From Candidatus Aminicenantota bacterium (GTDB taxonomy: Bacteria > Acidobacteriota > Aminicenantia > Aminicenantales > Saccharicenantaceae), in NCBI GenBank assembly GCA_014360015.1, contig JACIYJ010000011.1, positions 1 through 64,000 of the forward strand: a stretch of DNA of 64,000 nt, written 5' to 3'. Under the pieces are notes generated by a model. It was given only the letters and a program-made list of their open reading frames with translations, ran no database searches and had not been told where the DNA came from. The translations under genes and the position numbers were made by a program. Shown here piece after piece: positions 42,847-51,973 of this stretch (positions within the stretch are counted from its first letter, which is position 1; each line of letters starts with the position of its first letter).

Positions 42847-43443
42847 TTAATATTTTCCTATTTCGAACCTGACAAACCGCTTAATCTTAATATTCTCGCC
42901 AAATTTGGAGATATGGGTATTGACCAGATCTCTCACCTTAATTTTATCATCTCTGATATAAGGCTGGTCAAGCAGACAAACTTCTTCATAAAATTTGTTC
43001 AATTTGCCCTGAACAATCTTCTCGATAATTTCAGGAGGCTTCTTGGCATCCTGAATCTGGGCTCTGATAATTTCTTTCTCCCGCTCAATGACCTCTGCCG
43101 GAATGTCTTCTGGTGAAATGTACTGAGGATTAGTTGCGGCTACCTGCATGGCCAGGTTTTTAACCAGCTCTTTAAACTCATCGTTCCTGGCGACAAAATC
43201 GGTCTCGCAATTGACTTCTATCAGAACACCAATCCGGTTATTGGCATGAACATAGGCTCCGACCGCTCCGTCAGTGGCCTCTCTTGAAGCTTTATCCTGA
43301 GCCCTGGCATAACCTTTTTTACGCAAAATCTCGATAGCTTTTTCTATATCGCCACCGCTTTCCTGCAGGGCTTCTTTACATTCCATAACACCAATACCAG
43401 TTCTATTCCTTAATTCCTTGACCAGTTCAGCCGTGATTTCCAT
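42847..43443 (-). CDS. tsf: Elongation factor Ts, short form
   Basis: This EF-Tu nucleotide exchange factor has only 198 residues, the short type found in Thermus and cyanobacteria, not the 283-residue E. coli form. The N-terminal UBA-like domain (TAELVKELRNRTGIGVMECKEAL) and the key TDFVARNDEF motif contacting EF-Tu are present. The second half of the core domain is shortened. It lies between rpsB and pyrH in the conserved translation operon. Confidence 0.95.
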   Translation of the reverse strand: MEITAELVKELRNRTGIGVMECKEALQESGGDIEKAIEILRKKGYARAQDKASREATDGAVGAYVHANNRIGVLIEVNCETDFVARNDEFKELVKNLAMQVAATNPQYISPEDIPAEVIEREKEIIRAQIQDAKKPPEIIEKIVQGKLNKFYEEVCLLDQPYIRDDKIKVRDLVNTHISKFGENIKIKRFVRFEIGKY

Positions 43444-43466
43444 GGCAAACTCCTTTATTGAATAAA

Positions 43467-44261
43467 TTATTCAGTCTTATCGGCCTTATCAGTGGAAGAA
43501 GTCTGAGGCTCAGACGGAGAGGCTGCGGCTTCGGCTGGCACTTCTTCTTTCTTTTCTTCTATCATGGTCTGAGCCAGCCTGGCTTTTTTGCCTTCGATGA
43601 TGGCTTCAGCTATTTTGGAAGCAAACAGTTCAATTGCCCTAACTGCATCATCATTCCCGGGTATAGGATAGTCGATTCCTTCCGGGTCACCATTAGTATC
43701 AACCACAGCCACAATCGGAATTCTCATCTTTTTAGCTTCGGCGATGGCAATTTCTTCCTTAGAAGAATCTATGATGAAAACTGCTCCTGGCAGCTCGGTC
43801 AGCTTTTTCAGACCGCCCAGATTTTTCTGAAGTTTCCGATAAATCTTTTCTTTTTTGGACTGCTCTTTCTTGGATAGAAGTTCCCAGCGACCATCTTCTC
43901 TCATCTCCTCCAGTTCGATGAGCTTTTCCACACTGGTTCTGATAACCTTAAAATTGGTGAGCAGCCCGCCCAGCCAGCGCTGGTTGACATAACTGGATTC
44001 GCTTTTGATGGCATAATCCCGAATGATATCCTGTGCCTGCTTTTTAGTGCCGACAAACAGAACTTCCTTTCCACTCTCAGCTACGCTTCGGACAAACTGC
44101 AGAGCTTCTTTGAAACTCTTGATGGTTTTCTGCAGATCGATGATGTAAATCCCATTCCGTTGTCCGAAGATGTATTCCTTCATCTTGGGATTCCAGCGCC
44201 GGGTCTGATGACCGAAATGAACGCCAGCTTCTAAGAGTTCTTTCATAGTTACTGAAACCAA
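43467..44261 (-). CDS. rpsB: 30S ribosomal protein S2
   Basis: This 264-residue protein of the 30S head shows the S2 signature [25 protein letters not shown], then [12 protein letters not shown] and [21 protein letters not shown]. It has an acidic, Ala/Glu/Pro-rich C-terminal tail. It begins with TTG at 44261, chosen because GGGGAGG lies seven bases upstream; an ATG at 44246 lacks good spacing. It is followed by tsf, the usual pairing. Confidence 0.96.
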   Translation of the reverse strand: MVSVTMKELLEAGVHFGHQTRRWNPKMKEYIFGQRNGIYIIDLQKTIKSFKEALQFVRSVAESGKEVLFVGTKKQAQDIIRDYAIKSESSYVNQRWLGGLLTNFKVIRTSVEKLIELEEMREDGRWELLSKKEQSKKEKIYRKLQKNLGGLKKLTELPGAVFIIDSSKEEIAIAEAKKMRIPIVAVVDTNGDPEGIDYPIPGNDDAVRAIELFASKIAEAIIEGKKARLAQTMIEEKKEEVPAEAAASPSEPQTSSTDKADKTE

Positions 44262-44285
44262 AGGTATTCCTCCCCTACCAAGACT

Positions 44286-44690
44286 TTATCGCTTATGATA
44301 CTGCGGTGCCTTTCTGGCAGCCAGCAAGCCATACTTTTTCCGCTCTTTGACTCTGGAATCTCTGGTCAGTAGGTTGGCCTTCCTCAGGATCGGTCTCAAT
44401 TCCTTGTTGAACTCAACCAGAGCCCGGGCAATTCCCAGGCGAACAGCTTCAGCCTGGCCGCGAATTCCGCCGCCTTCCACCCGCATGAAGATATCAAATT
44501 TATTCTCAGTCTCGGTAATCATTAAAGGCTGGCGGATGATATAGCGCAATGATTCCAGTTTGAAATATTCCTCAAAGGGACGAAGCTTTTTATTGACCAC
44601 TAAAGTAATATCGCCTTTGCCCGAACGGAGAAAAACCCGGGCAATGGCGTTTTTTCTTTTGCCCGTTCCATAATACTGAATGAGACTCAA
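44286..44690 (-). CDS. rpsI: 30S ribosomal protein S9
   Basis: This 134-residue protein has the S9 hallmarks: [16 protein letters not shown] at the start and the basic C-terminal tail ending KAPQYHKR, which reaches the P-site tRNA. It follows rplM by eight bases in a fixed operon. Confidence 0.97.
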   Translation of the reverse strand: MSLIQYYGTGKRKNAIARVFLRSGKGDITLVVNKKLRPFEEYFKLESLRYIIRQPLMITETENKFDIFMRVEGGGIRGQAEAVRLGIARALVEFNKELRPILRKANLLTRDSRVKERKKYGLLAARKAPQYHKR

Positions 44691-44698
44691 GGTTCCTC

Positions 44699-45127
44699 CT
44701 AAAACTGGTATTCCTCAGGGTTCTGAGCCTGATGTGGATGTTCAGGACCCCGGTAGACTTTAAGCTTCTTGATGATAGCCCGACCAAGTCTATTCTTGGG
44801 AATCATGCCCCAGACTGCTTTCCTAATGACTTCTTCCGGTTTGGTTTCCAACATATCTTTGAGCTTTTTTTCTTTTAGTCCACCGGGATAGAGTGAATGG
44901 GAATAATAAATTTTATCTTCGAGTTTATTACCCGTGACCTTAATTTTCTCGGCATTGATAACCACCACAAAGTCGCCAGTGTCCACATTCGGGGCAAACT
45001 GGGGTTTTTTCTTGCCCCGGAGCAGGACGGCTATTTCAGTAGCCAGGCGCCCTAAGATCTTGCCTTCAGCGTTAATAAGCCACCATTTCTGTTGAATTTC
45101 GTCTTTTTTTGGATGATAAGTCTTCAT
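44699..45127 (-). CDS. rplM: 50S ribosomal protein L13
   Basis: This 142-residue protein matches L13: [63 protein letters not shown] and [20 protein letters not shown]. It opens the ribosomal operon and has its own promoter. Length is normal. Confidence 0.97.
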   Translation of the reverse strand: MKTYHPKKDEIQQKWWLINAEGKILGRLATEIAVLLRGKKKPQFAPNVDTGDFVVVINAEKIKVTGNKLEDKIYYSHSLYPGGLKEKKLKDMLETKPEEVIRKAVWGMIPKNRLGRAIIKKLKVYRGPEHPHQAQNPEEYQF

Positions 45128-45171
45128 TGTTCAACCTTGCCTAAAAGAAAATATGGCTATAGTGATGAATT

Positions 45172-45200
45172 AAGATACTAAATTATGGCTAAATTGTCAA
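45172..45200 (-). promoter_or_regulatory. Predicted promoter of the rplM-frr operon
   Basis: On the minus strand a perfect TTGACA (45200-45195) is followed 17 bases later by TATCTT (45177-45172), giving a leader of about 40 bases to the rplM ATG at 45127. Confidence 0.65.
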
Positions 45201-45246
45201 TAAACAGAAGGAATTAATTTTAGCCGTTTTCTTTTATAAATTCAAG

Positions 45247-45927
45247 TCACCAATAAACATAATAATGGTATTTTCGGCGCTTTTTTAGCCTGGTCATAAT
45301 TAGAGCCATGCCTGTCAGGAAGCCACCGATATGGGCAAACCAGGCCACTCCGCCACCCATTCCGACATTGGCCAGTTGCAGAGCAAACCAAATGCCTAAG
45401 ATTATCCAGGCTGGAACTGAAATTACCGTAATATAAAAGAATAAAAAAACAAGCGTCTTCACTCTGGCTGAAGGGAATAAGACCAGATAAGCACCGAGCA
45501 ACCCGGCTATAGCCCCACTGGCCCCAATCATCGGCACCTGAGAATTGGGTGAAAAAGCTACCTGGACAAGAGAAGCAGCTATTCCGCACGAAAGATAGAA
45601 AAACGTAAATCTCACCGGACCAAGGAAGTCTTCGACATTATTCCCGAATATCCAGAGATAAAGCATATTACCCAGAAGATGGAACAGACTGCCGTGAAGA
45701 AACATTCCAGTCAACAGGCTAAGTGGCCAGAAAATCCTGGGCACATTGATATCCAAATGCCAGTGAGTGATTTCGTACGGGATGATCCCGAACTTCAGCA
45801 CAAAATACTCAAGCCCCTGAGGTGATACTGCTTGATAGATGAATACTAAACAGTTAATAGAGATCAGAACTATTGTGATTATTGGAAATCTGAGGGTAGG
45901 GTTTTCGTCTTTTAAGGGAATGAACAT
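45247..45927 (-). CDS. Rhomboid-family intramembrane serine protease
   Basis: This 226-residue protein has at least six transmembrane helices and the rhomboid core: FHLLGNMLYLWIFG, the serine in GASGAIAG and the histidine in AHIGGFLTG. Both catalytic residues are present, so it should be active. It would cleave membrane-embedded substrates within the inner membrane; no substrate is evident. No neighbour in the same orientation overlaps it. Confidence 0.92.
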   Translation of the reverse strand: MFIPLKDENPTLRFPIITIVLISINCLVFIYQAVSPQGLEYFVLKFGIIPYEITHWHLDINVPRIFWPLSLLTGMFLHGSLFHLLGNMLYLWIFGNNVEDFLGPVRFTFFYLSCGIAASLVQVAFSPNSQVPMIGASGAIAGLLGAYLVLFPSARVKTLVFLFFYITVISVPAWIILGIWFALQLANVGMGGGVAWFAHIGGFLTGMALIMTRLKKRRKYHYYVYW

Positions 45928-45943
45928 TCAGTTAAAAAGAAGA

Positions 45944-45973
45944 GGGGACAGACCTTTATTTCCGCCTGTCCCC
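45944..45973 (-). terminator. GGGGACAG hairpin, terminator or REP-like element
   Basis: GGGGACAG (45944-45951) pairs with CTGTCCCC (45966-45973) around a 14-base loop, and the minus strand continues into CTCTTCTTTTT. It can end the TPR lipoprotein transcript. The GGGGACAG...CTGTCCCC form also resembles REP elements linked to Y1 transposases in other bacteria. Confidence 0.55.
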
Positions 45974-45989
45974 CTTAATTTTCAAAACC

Positions 45990-47000
45990 TTATTTAACCT
46001 TCTTCAGTTCTTCTTCAAGTTTCTTCTTTTCAGCCGCTCTCTTTCTCAGCTCCTGAAACTTTTCCGCGTTCTTATCAGCCTCAGCATTGTATCTGGCTTC
46101 TTTCTCTGGTTCGAGTTTGGCCAGAACGCTCTTGTAGAGAACGCTCAACCAACTATATGGTTCGGGATAATTAGGATCCAGGTCTCTGGCTTTTTCGATA
46201 GCCTGCAGAGCATCCCTGGCTATAACTAATCTCTCAGCTGCAGGAACATTTTGGAAACGGTAGGCCCGGCTCCAACGGTTGACTCCTTTAGCCAGCCAGG
46301 CCTGAGGATTTTCCGGATCAAGAGCAATCCTCTTCTCCCAGAACATATTGGCTTTATCGAAATTCTCGATAGCTCCTTCAATGTTCTGTTCAGAAACAGG
46401 AAGATGTTCATAATAGTTAGCTGCATAGGCATAACCCATTGGGTTTTCCGGATCAGCCTCAATCCGGCGGAGATACATGGTTTCCGCTTTTTTGGCCGCA
46501 TCAGGAATTTCGCCAGCGTACCGGCTGTAGAATTCAGCTACTACATAGAAGTTATCCATATTCTGAGGGTCAAGTTCAAGAATCTTCAGGTAGAGCTTTT
46601 CAGCTTCAGGAAATTTCCTCAGCTTATCGTACATATCACCGAGTGAATAGATGATTTCTTTGTTATTAGGTTCAATCTCCAGAGCTTTATTCAGAGCTTC
46701 AATCGCTTTCCTTTCAAGCTCTTTATTCAGAGCTGAGTCAACACCGGGTTTGTAAAGCTGCTTGTAGCTTTCGCCTATATACCGATAAGCCTGAACCAGG
46801 TCCGGTCTGTATTTCAGGGCTAATTCGTATTCAGCTACAGCATTCCGGTATTTGCCTTCTCTGAACATCTGATTAGCTCTCTTAAAATGATAATTAGCCT
46901 TTAAATTGTTCACCTTTAGCTTCTCGCAACTTGTTGCGGTCACAAGAACAGCTAAGGCTAAAAGGATAACTGCCAAGCCGTTTATCCTCTTACGAGACAT
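45990..47000 (-). CDS. TPR-repeat lipoprotein
   Basis: This 336-residue protein has a signal peptide ending in the lipobox TATSC, followed by at least five TPR units (for example ANQMFREGKYRNAVAEYELALKYRPDLVQAYRYIGESY, then EPNNKEIIYSLGDMYDKLRKFPEAEKLYLKILELDPQN). It ends in a Lys/Glu-rich coiled helix. I choose the second of two adjacent ATGs, five bases after AAGGAGG. It probably organises envelope proteins. It has its own promoter and terminator. Confidence 0.85.
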   Translation of the reverse strand: MSRKRINGLAVILLALAVLVTATSCEKLKVNNLKANYHFKRANQMFREGKYRNAVAEYELALKYRPDLVQAYRYIGESYKQLYKPGVDSALNKELERKAIEALNKALEIEPNNKEIIYSLGDMYDKLRKFPEAEKLYLKILELDPQNMDNFYVVAEFYSRYAGEIPDAAKKAETMYLRRIEADPENPMGYAYAANYYEHLPVSEQNIEGAIENFDKANMFWEKRIALDPENPQAWLAKGVNRWSRAYRFQNVPAAERLVIARDALQAIEKARDLDPNYPEPYSWLSVLYKSVLAKLEPEKEARYNAEADKNAEKFQELRKRAAEKKKLEEELKKVK

Positions 47001-47043
47001 CATGACCTCCTTAAACTTCTGGTCTTCACATAATTAGAAATAA

Positions 47044-47072
47044 TTTATATAAGAATACATTGTTAAAGTCAA
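47044..47072 (-). promoter_or_regulatory. Strong promoter for the TPR lipoprotein
   Basis: On the minus strand TTGACT (47072-47067) and TATAAA (47049-47044) are 17 bases apart, each 5 of 6 to consensus. Confidence 0.7.
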
Positions 47073-47152
47073 GAAAAAATGGAAGTTTCAGGCTATCTTA
47101 ACTAAAACACCCCGTTCAATCCCAAAAAGCTGGAGAACAGAAAATTTGGGCA

Positions 47153-48487
47153 TCAGCTTTTCCTCAAGCTGAATCTGATCGGAGTTCCGATGAACCCGAA
47201 CTGTTCCCTGAAAACATCAGCCAGAAACTTTTCGTACGATGGCAGGAGCTGAGCCCGGCTATGACCGAAGAGGACAAAAGACGGCGGTCTAACTCCTTTC
47301 TGGACTATGTATTTTACTTTAAGGGCAGAACCATCCTTGGTCTTCGGTGGATAGTCCCTGGAAAATTTCTCCCAGAACTTGTTGAGGACCGAAGTTTCGA
47401 TCCTTCTCGAAGCTGATTGGTAGACTTCTTCAGCCAGGTCCAGAATCTTGACCACCCTCTGGCCGGTAAGGGCAGAAACGAACACTAAGGGTGCATAATC
47501 TACAAAATGAAGCCGGCCAAACACATAATTCCTTATTTCTAAAGGGTTAACCTTAGATTTTTCCGCCAAATCCCATTTATTCAGGGCAATGATTAAAGGT
47601 TTGCCAGACTTATAAGCCAAGGTAGCAATATGAGCATCCTGTCGGGTGGGAAATTCTTGGATATCCATAACCAGACAGATGACGTCGGCCTCTTCGATGT
47701 TTCTTTGGGCCCTAATGATACCAGCTTTTTCTCGCGAATCTTTGGTCCCGCTGAATTTTCTGATGCCGGCGGTATCGACCAGACAATAGGTTTTCTTATT
47801 CCTGGTAATCAGGGTATCCACGCTGTCTCTGGTGGTCCCGGGAATCTCACTGACCAGAAGTCTCTCCTCACCGCACAACCGGTTGACTAAGGAAGATTTA
47901 CCGACATTTATCCGGCCAACGATGGCTATTTTCAGCGGTTTTTCGGTTGCCTCGCTTTCGCTCGCTCCACTTGACAGCGGTGGCAACAGTTCGACGATTT
48001 TCTCTTTTAGATAACCAAGGTTAAACTTGTGTTCGGCTGAAATCAGAATAAGTTCATTCTGCCCGAGACGATAATAATCAGACAAGTCTGGTTCTAATTC
48101 AGGGTTATCCATCTTGTTAACCACCACCAGGAGCGGTTTGTTCAGCTTTTTCAATTCGATAAACAGCTCTTCTTCGCCAGGAGTTAATGGTCTTTTCCCG
48201 TCTATCAGAAAAACCAGGACATCACCGGTCTTAGCCGCTTCCCAGGCTTTTTCCCTGACTTTAGCCGAAATTGGGTCAAGCTGACCATCGGCAAAGCCTC
48301 CGGTATCGACCAGTAAAAATTCCCGGTTTTCAGCTTTAGCCACTCCGGTAATCAAGTCTCGGGTCATCCCGGGTAAAGAATGGACCAGAGCTTTGCGCTG
48401 ACCTAAAATCCGATTAAAAAGGGTAGACTTGCCGACATTCGGATAACCAAGAATGACCACCCTGGGTAGTTTTTTTATTTTCATCAT
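47153..48487 (-). CDS. der: Ribosome biogenesis GTPase Der (EngA)
   Basis: This 444-residue GTPase for 50S assembly carries two G domains in tandem. The first has GYPNVGKSTLFN, DTGGF and NKMD. The second has GRINVGKSSLVN, DTAGI and NKWD. A C-terminal KH-like domain (ASRRIETSVLNKFWEKF onward) follows. Length is as expected. It starts 18 bases after the GerMN gene stop, so it probably follows amidase and GerMN in one transcript. Confidence 0.96.
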   Translation of the reverse strand: MMKIKKLPRVVILGYPNVGKSTLFNRILGQRKALVHSLPGMTRDLITGVAKAENREFLLVDTGGFADGQLDPISAKVREKAWEAAKTGDVLVFLIDGKRPLTPGEEELFIELKKLNKPLLVVVNKMDNPELEPDLSDYYRLGQNELILISAEHKFNLGYLKEKIVELLPPLSSGASESEATEKPLKIAIVGRINVGKSSLVNRLCGEERLLVSEIPGTTRDSVDTLITRNKKTYCLVDTAGIRKFSGTKDSREKAGIIRAQRNIEEADVICLVMDIQEFPTRQDAHIATLAYKSGKPLIIALNKWDLAEKSKVNPLEIRNYVFGRLHFVDYAPLVFVSALTGQRVVKILDLAEEVYQSASRRIETSVLNKFWEKFSRDYPPKTKDGSALKVKYIVQKGVRPPSFVLFGHSRAQLLPSYEKFLADVFREQFGFIGTPIRFSLRKS

Positions 48488-48505
48488 CCGGCCTTAAAAG
48501 ATAAT

Positions 48506-49087
48506 TTATCTGGCCACCAGTGAATAGTCAGGTAAAAAAGGTCGTGATAGATCTATATGTCCCCCAAGAGTTTCCCTCTCATTCCCTTCTACCAGCAGAC
48601 TGACCTTTTTTATGGCTTTAAAATTATAAGCCAAGGAATTTACGATGGAATAGACCACAGCCATTTCTCCGGAAGAGCCATAGAAATTAGCCTCGAGCAG
48701 ATTTTTGGAAAGGTCAACGTAAGCAATTCCATCAGAGGTGACAAACACCTGCCTTACTCGGGTGTTTTCAGGAATCGTGCTGAGCAAATCGGACTTAGGC
48801 CCCCTGATTAACTCCTCAATCACAGCTCTGGCTTCATCGTTCAGGGAAGAAACCTGGATTTCTCTTTCTTCTGGATGAAGGAGACCATCATTTTCTGAAA
48901 GGAAAAAGAGGGTAACTTTTTTCATCTGAATTTCTCTGGCCGGTTTAGCTGCCGGAGTTGTTCCGGGAGGTTTGGTTAGATGTTTAATTTTTTCTTTCCG
49001 GCTGCCAAAGAAAAATATCAATATAAGTACGATCAGAATAGTCAGCAGAATCAAAAAGATTCTTAGTTTCTTCTTTTTTGTCTTCAT
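48506..49087 (-). CDS. GerMN-domain membrane protein
   Basis: This 193-residue protein has one N-terminal transmembrane segment (FLILLTILIVLILIFFFG), then a periplasmic GerMN domain (VTLFFLSENDGLLHPEEREI, then GIAYVDLSKNLLEANFYGSSGEMAVVYSIVNSL) known from spore and cell-envelope proteins. It overlaps the amidase gene (ATGA), so a link to peptidoglycan work is plausible. It does not imply sporulation in a diderm. Confidence 0.85.
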   Translation of the reverse strand: MKTKKKKLRIFLILLTILIVLILIFFFGSRKEKIKHLTKPPGTTPAAKPAREIQMKKVTLFFLSENDGLLHPEEREIQVSSLNDEARAVIEELIRGPKSDLLSTIPENTRVRQVFVTSDGIAYVDLSKNLLEANFYGSSGEMAVVYSIVNSLAYNFKAIKKVSLLVEGNERETLGGHIDLSRPFLPDYSLVAR

Positions 49088-50298
49088 GGTTTCTCGTAAA
49101 GCTGAAGGAACTTACTCAAACCCTGATAGATGGCTTCAGCCACTTTGGCCTGAAATTCTTCTGACTGAAGCATTTTTTCTTCTTCCGGGTTGGTGATAAA
49201 AGCCACCTCAACCAGAATAGCCGGACAGGCCACCCCGGCCAGAACTTTAAAAGGTGCCTGTTTGATACCCCTGTTCTTGGTATTGAGCAATTCATTCAGT
49301 TCTGTCTGAACGAATTCTGCCAACTGGCTGCTCTGTTTAAGATAAGCAGATTGAGCCATGTCCCAGAGGATTAGTTTCAGATCGTCAAAATCTTTTTCCG
49401 TTACCCGGTTTTCCAGCTCTTCTGAATTGTTTTCAAAGTAAGCCAGACGTCGGGCTTCTTCGTCAGTGGCATTCAGGCTGAGAAAGAAAGTCTCCGATCC
49501 CCGAGCGTTGATCCGACGCGAGCCATTAGCGTGAATGCTGATAAACAAATCAGCTTTGTTATTGTTGGCAATAGCGGCTCTTCGATCTAAGGGGACAACC
49601 ACATCAGCTTCCCTGGTCAAGACCACCCGGTATTTAAGTTCGCGCTCTATTTCTTCTTTGAGCTTCAGGGCAATGGCTAAGGTGATGTCTTTTTCCAGAG
49701 TCCCAAAGTTGCCCCTTGCTCCGGTCTCGATGCCACCATGACCCGGGTCTATGACTATGGTTTTAACTTCCTTCCTGGTAGCCGCGTTCTGAGTAGAAGT
49801 TTCGGCAACTGGTGCCGGTTGGGTCTGAACCGGTTGGCTGACCCGCTTTTCTGAAGCAGCAGTCCGGGACTCAATCGAAGTCTTCTTTTCTTCTTTCAAT
49901 CTTAAATCAACAACCAGCTCAAATGGATTCTTCCGGACTGACTGGGAAAAATTAAAATCTTCCGTGGCAGTTTTTATAACCAGGAGATAAGCCTCAGGAG
50001 ATTTGGCCAGGTTAACCGATTTTATCAGCTGGCTGGTAAAAGGTTTTCTCTCCAACTTCAAACCTGATAGAGCTCTGAAAGAAATGGTCAGGGTGTTTCC
50101 CGATTTTTTGAGACTGTAAACCAGGTTAGTTTCAGAATTGATTTTTATTCTCGAAAACCCACTTCCATCCTCGACGGATACTCTCACGGTCGGAACTGAT
50201 TTGTCTTCTTTTCGGGCCAAAGCAGACGAAGGGCTGATGGCTCCGATGATCCCCAGGCTTATCACAGCTATGATTAGAGCTCTGAAAAATTTATGCAT
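49084..50298 (-). CDS. N-acetylmuramoyl-L-alanine amidase with AMIN domain
   Basis: This 404-residue exported enzyme cleaves the amide bond between N-acetylmuramic acid and the stem peptide. A signal sequence leads to an AMIN domain (about 38-135) and a Thr/Ala/Pro linker, then an Amidase_3 domain. Zinc ligands fit IDPGHGGIETGA (His), the LEKDITLAIALKL glutamate and SIHANG (His), with the catalytic Glu in LVEVAFITNPEE. It is AmiC-like and probably acts in cell division. It starts 27 bases past the tmRNA 3' end. Confidence 0.92.
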   Translation of the reverse strand: MHKFFRALIIAVISLGIIGAISPSSALARKEDKSVPTVRVSVEDGSGFSRIKINSETNLVYSLKKSGNTLTISFRALSGLKLERKPFTSQLIKSVNLAKSPEAYLLVIKTATEDFNFSQSVRKNPFELVVDLRLKEEKKTSIESRTAASEKRVSQPVQTQPAPVAETSTQNAATRKEVKTIVIDPGHGGIETGARGNFGTLEKDITLAIALKLKEEIERELKYRVVLTREADVVVPLDRRAAIANNNKADLFISIHANGSRRINARGSETFFLSLNATDEEARRLAYFENNSEELENRVTEKDFDDLKLILWDMAQSAYLKQSSQLAEFVQTELNELLNTKNRGIKQAPFKVLAGVACPAILVEVAFITNPEEEKMLQSEEFQAKVAEAIYQGLSKFLQLYEKP

Positions 50299-50325
50299 TT
50301 CTGCTTTTTCTTAAGATAAAAAAAT

Positions 50326-50677
50326 TGGTGGAGGCGGCGGGAATCGAACCCGCGTCCGAAGGCATTCCACAGTTAGCCTCTACAGGCTTATCCTCTTCCT
50401 TGTGTCTCGTTGAGCAGCCCTCGAAGAGGAAGAGTGCCACTCAACCAGCTCAAGAGGAACTTCATCCGTCGGGCCCTGAGCACACCCGACGGACTATCCT
50501 GCTTGGCGGCGTCTCTCAGAGCCCGCAGGAAAGACTATGAGAGACGGCTGCACTTTCTATCAGGCAGCGACTGCAACAGGTTCTGCAGTTAATTTTTTCC
50601 CACCTGTTTAACGAGGTTGATGGGACCTCGGCCTGCAGCTTCTGCTTCACTACCTCCGTCGAGTCCATTTCGCCCCC
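50326..50677 (-). ncRNA. ssrA: Transfer-messenger RNA (tmRNA)
   Basis: The 352-base minus-strand RNA opens with GGGGGCGAAATGGACTCGACGG and closes with GGACGCGGGTTCGATTCCCGCCGCCTCCACCA. Its seven-base acceptor stem (GGGGGCG with CGCCTCC) and T arm are tRNA-like. A resume codon GCA at 50586-50584 opens a tag of only eight residues, AEPVAVAA, ending in TGA (50562-50560) and immediately TAG. The end VAVAA resembles the Thermotoga tag. Seven T residues follow the CCA end, so the acceptor/T-arm may also help terminate. Confidence 0.93.
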
Positions 50678-50688
50678 GACTCGCTTTA

Positions 50689-50718
50689 ATTATAGGAAAC
50701 CTCTCCATATATTGTCAA
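50689..50718 (-). promoter_or_regulatory. Consensus sigma-70 promoter of tmRNA
   Basis: On the minus strand a perfect TTGACA (50718-50713) and a perfect TATAAT (50694-50689) are 18 bases apart, and the RNA starts 12 bases below the -10 box. This is the strongest promoter in the window. Confidence 0.9.
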
Positions 50719-50920
50719 TTAATGTTTCAAAATGTAATCCGGCCTGAGAAGGCCGAAATTAATTAAAAACAATTTTGGTGCTGATGGTTGGTTAATTGTC
50801 TGCCTAGCAGGTGGGTATTGTCCTGGCTTAAAAAACTCTCTGAGATTTGATAAAGCCGGAACCAGAAAAGACTAAAGCAGGACTTTAACCAGCTAAGGGC
50901 AAGCTGACATAAAAGGTTAC

Positions 50921-51949
50921 CTATTTCCCGGGTTCTGATTCAAACCAGATTCTTCCTTTATGACTTTCGACTATTTTTTTGCAAATGTAAAGGCCAAGAC
51001 CGGAACCTTTAACGCCTTCTGTCCCCCTTTGCTTTAATCTTTCAAATTTTTTAAAAAGCCGTTGTCCATCTTCCGGAGAAATGCCAACACCCTGATTATA
51101 AACAGAAAAGACCACCTGGCCGTCTTTTTTCTCCAGGCCAAGCTTAATTTCTGTATTTTCATAACCATACTTAATGGCATTGCTGATCAGGTTCCTCACC
51201 AGAATTTTCAGCAACCTGGGGTCTCCACTTATTCTAACATCTTCAGGAAAATTCCGGGCCACAGTCATTTTTTTGGTATTATCTTTTATCTCAGGCAAAC
51301 TCAGAACTTCTTCAACCACATCTTTAACAAAATAGATTTCTTCTTTAAAGGAATCAAGCTGCTCCAGCTCCATCTTAGAAAGGTCCAAATAGCTACGGAT
51401 TATGTCTTCTAAATACTCGCAATTGCGGATAATGGTCTCCAGAATTTTCATTTGCTCCTGAGACAATTGACCAAAGTACCCCTTATACAGAGTAGAAGCT
51501 GTGGTATGGAGAGCCGAAACCGGGCTTTTAAGCTCATGCGAAACAATGGCCATCAAATCGAGCATTTTTTTCTGCTGACCTTCCCGCGCTTCCAGAGCAT
51601 TTTTGATTACCTCGCGAATCTCATCCGGGGTAAAAGGTTTGGGGATATAATCAAAAGCTCCGTTTTTCAGAGCTTCCCTAGCCGTGTCAACGCTGGCATA
51701 ACCAGTAAAAATGATAACCGTGGTTTCGGGTTTTTCCTTCCTGAGCCGGCTCAAGACTTCCATTCCACCTATACCCGGCATTTTCAGATCGGTAACCACG
51801 ATGTCATAATCCTGACTCAGGGCTTTACTCAACCCCTCTTCTCCAGATAAAGCCGTATCGATTTCGTAGCCAGAAGAGGCAAAAATTCTTCGACAGCTCC
51901 GGAGGACGATTTCTTCATCATCAATGAATAAGATTTTTGGTTTCGCCAT
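50921..51949 (-). CDS. Response regulator-histidine kinase hybrid, C-terminus cut by an amber codon
   Basis: This 342-residue protein has a receiver domain (1-125; phospho-acceptor Asp in IVVTDLKMPG), a HisKA dimerization helix with the phospho-His in AIVSHELKSPVSAL, and a HATPase domain (N box NLISNAIKYG, GSGLGLYICKK). It ends at SEPGK with TAG at 50923-50921, just before where the last conserved beta-strand should be. The same frame continues GTA ACC TTT TAT GTC AGC TTG CCC, reading VTFYVSLPLAG, to a TAA at 50885. The truncation and its cause are discussed as a finding. It is the last gene of the hydrogenase operon. Confidence 0.85.
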   Translation of the reverse strand: MAKPKILFIDDEEIVLRSCRRIFASSGYEIDTALSGEEGLSKALSQDYDIVVTDLKMPGIGGMEVLSRLRKEKPETTVIIFTGYASVDTAREALKNGAFDYIPKPFTPDEIREVIKNALEAREGQQKKMLDLMAIVSHELKSPVSALHTTASTLYKGYFGQLSQEQMKILETIIRNCEYLEDIIRSYLDLSKMELEQLDSFKEEIYFVKDVVEEVLSLPEIKDNTKKMTVARNFPEDVRISGDPRLLKILVRNLISNAIKYGYENTEIKLGLEKKDGQVVFSVYNQGVGISPEDGQRLFKKFERLKQRGTEGVKGSGLGLYICKKIVESHKGRIWFESEPGK

Positions 51950-51973
51950 GTTTTCTCCTTTAAATTCCGGTTC

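Noticed and set aside
50921..50923. TAG as a sense codon (pyrrolysine or recoded amber)
   Set aside because: TAG ends the amidohydrolase gene at 4020-4022 with no sign of continued coding, and I see no pyl genes, so a genome-wide recoding is unlikely.
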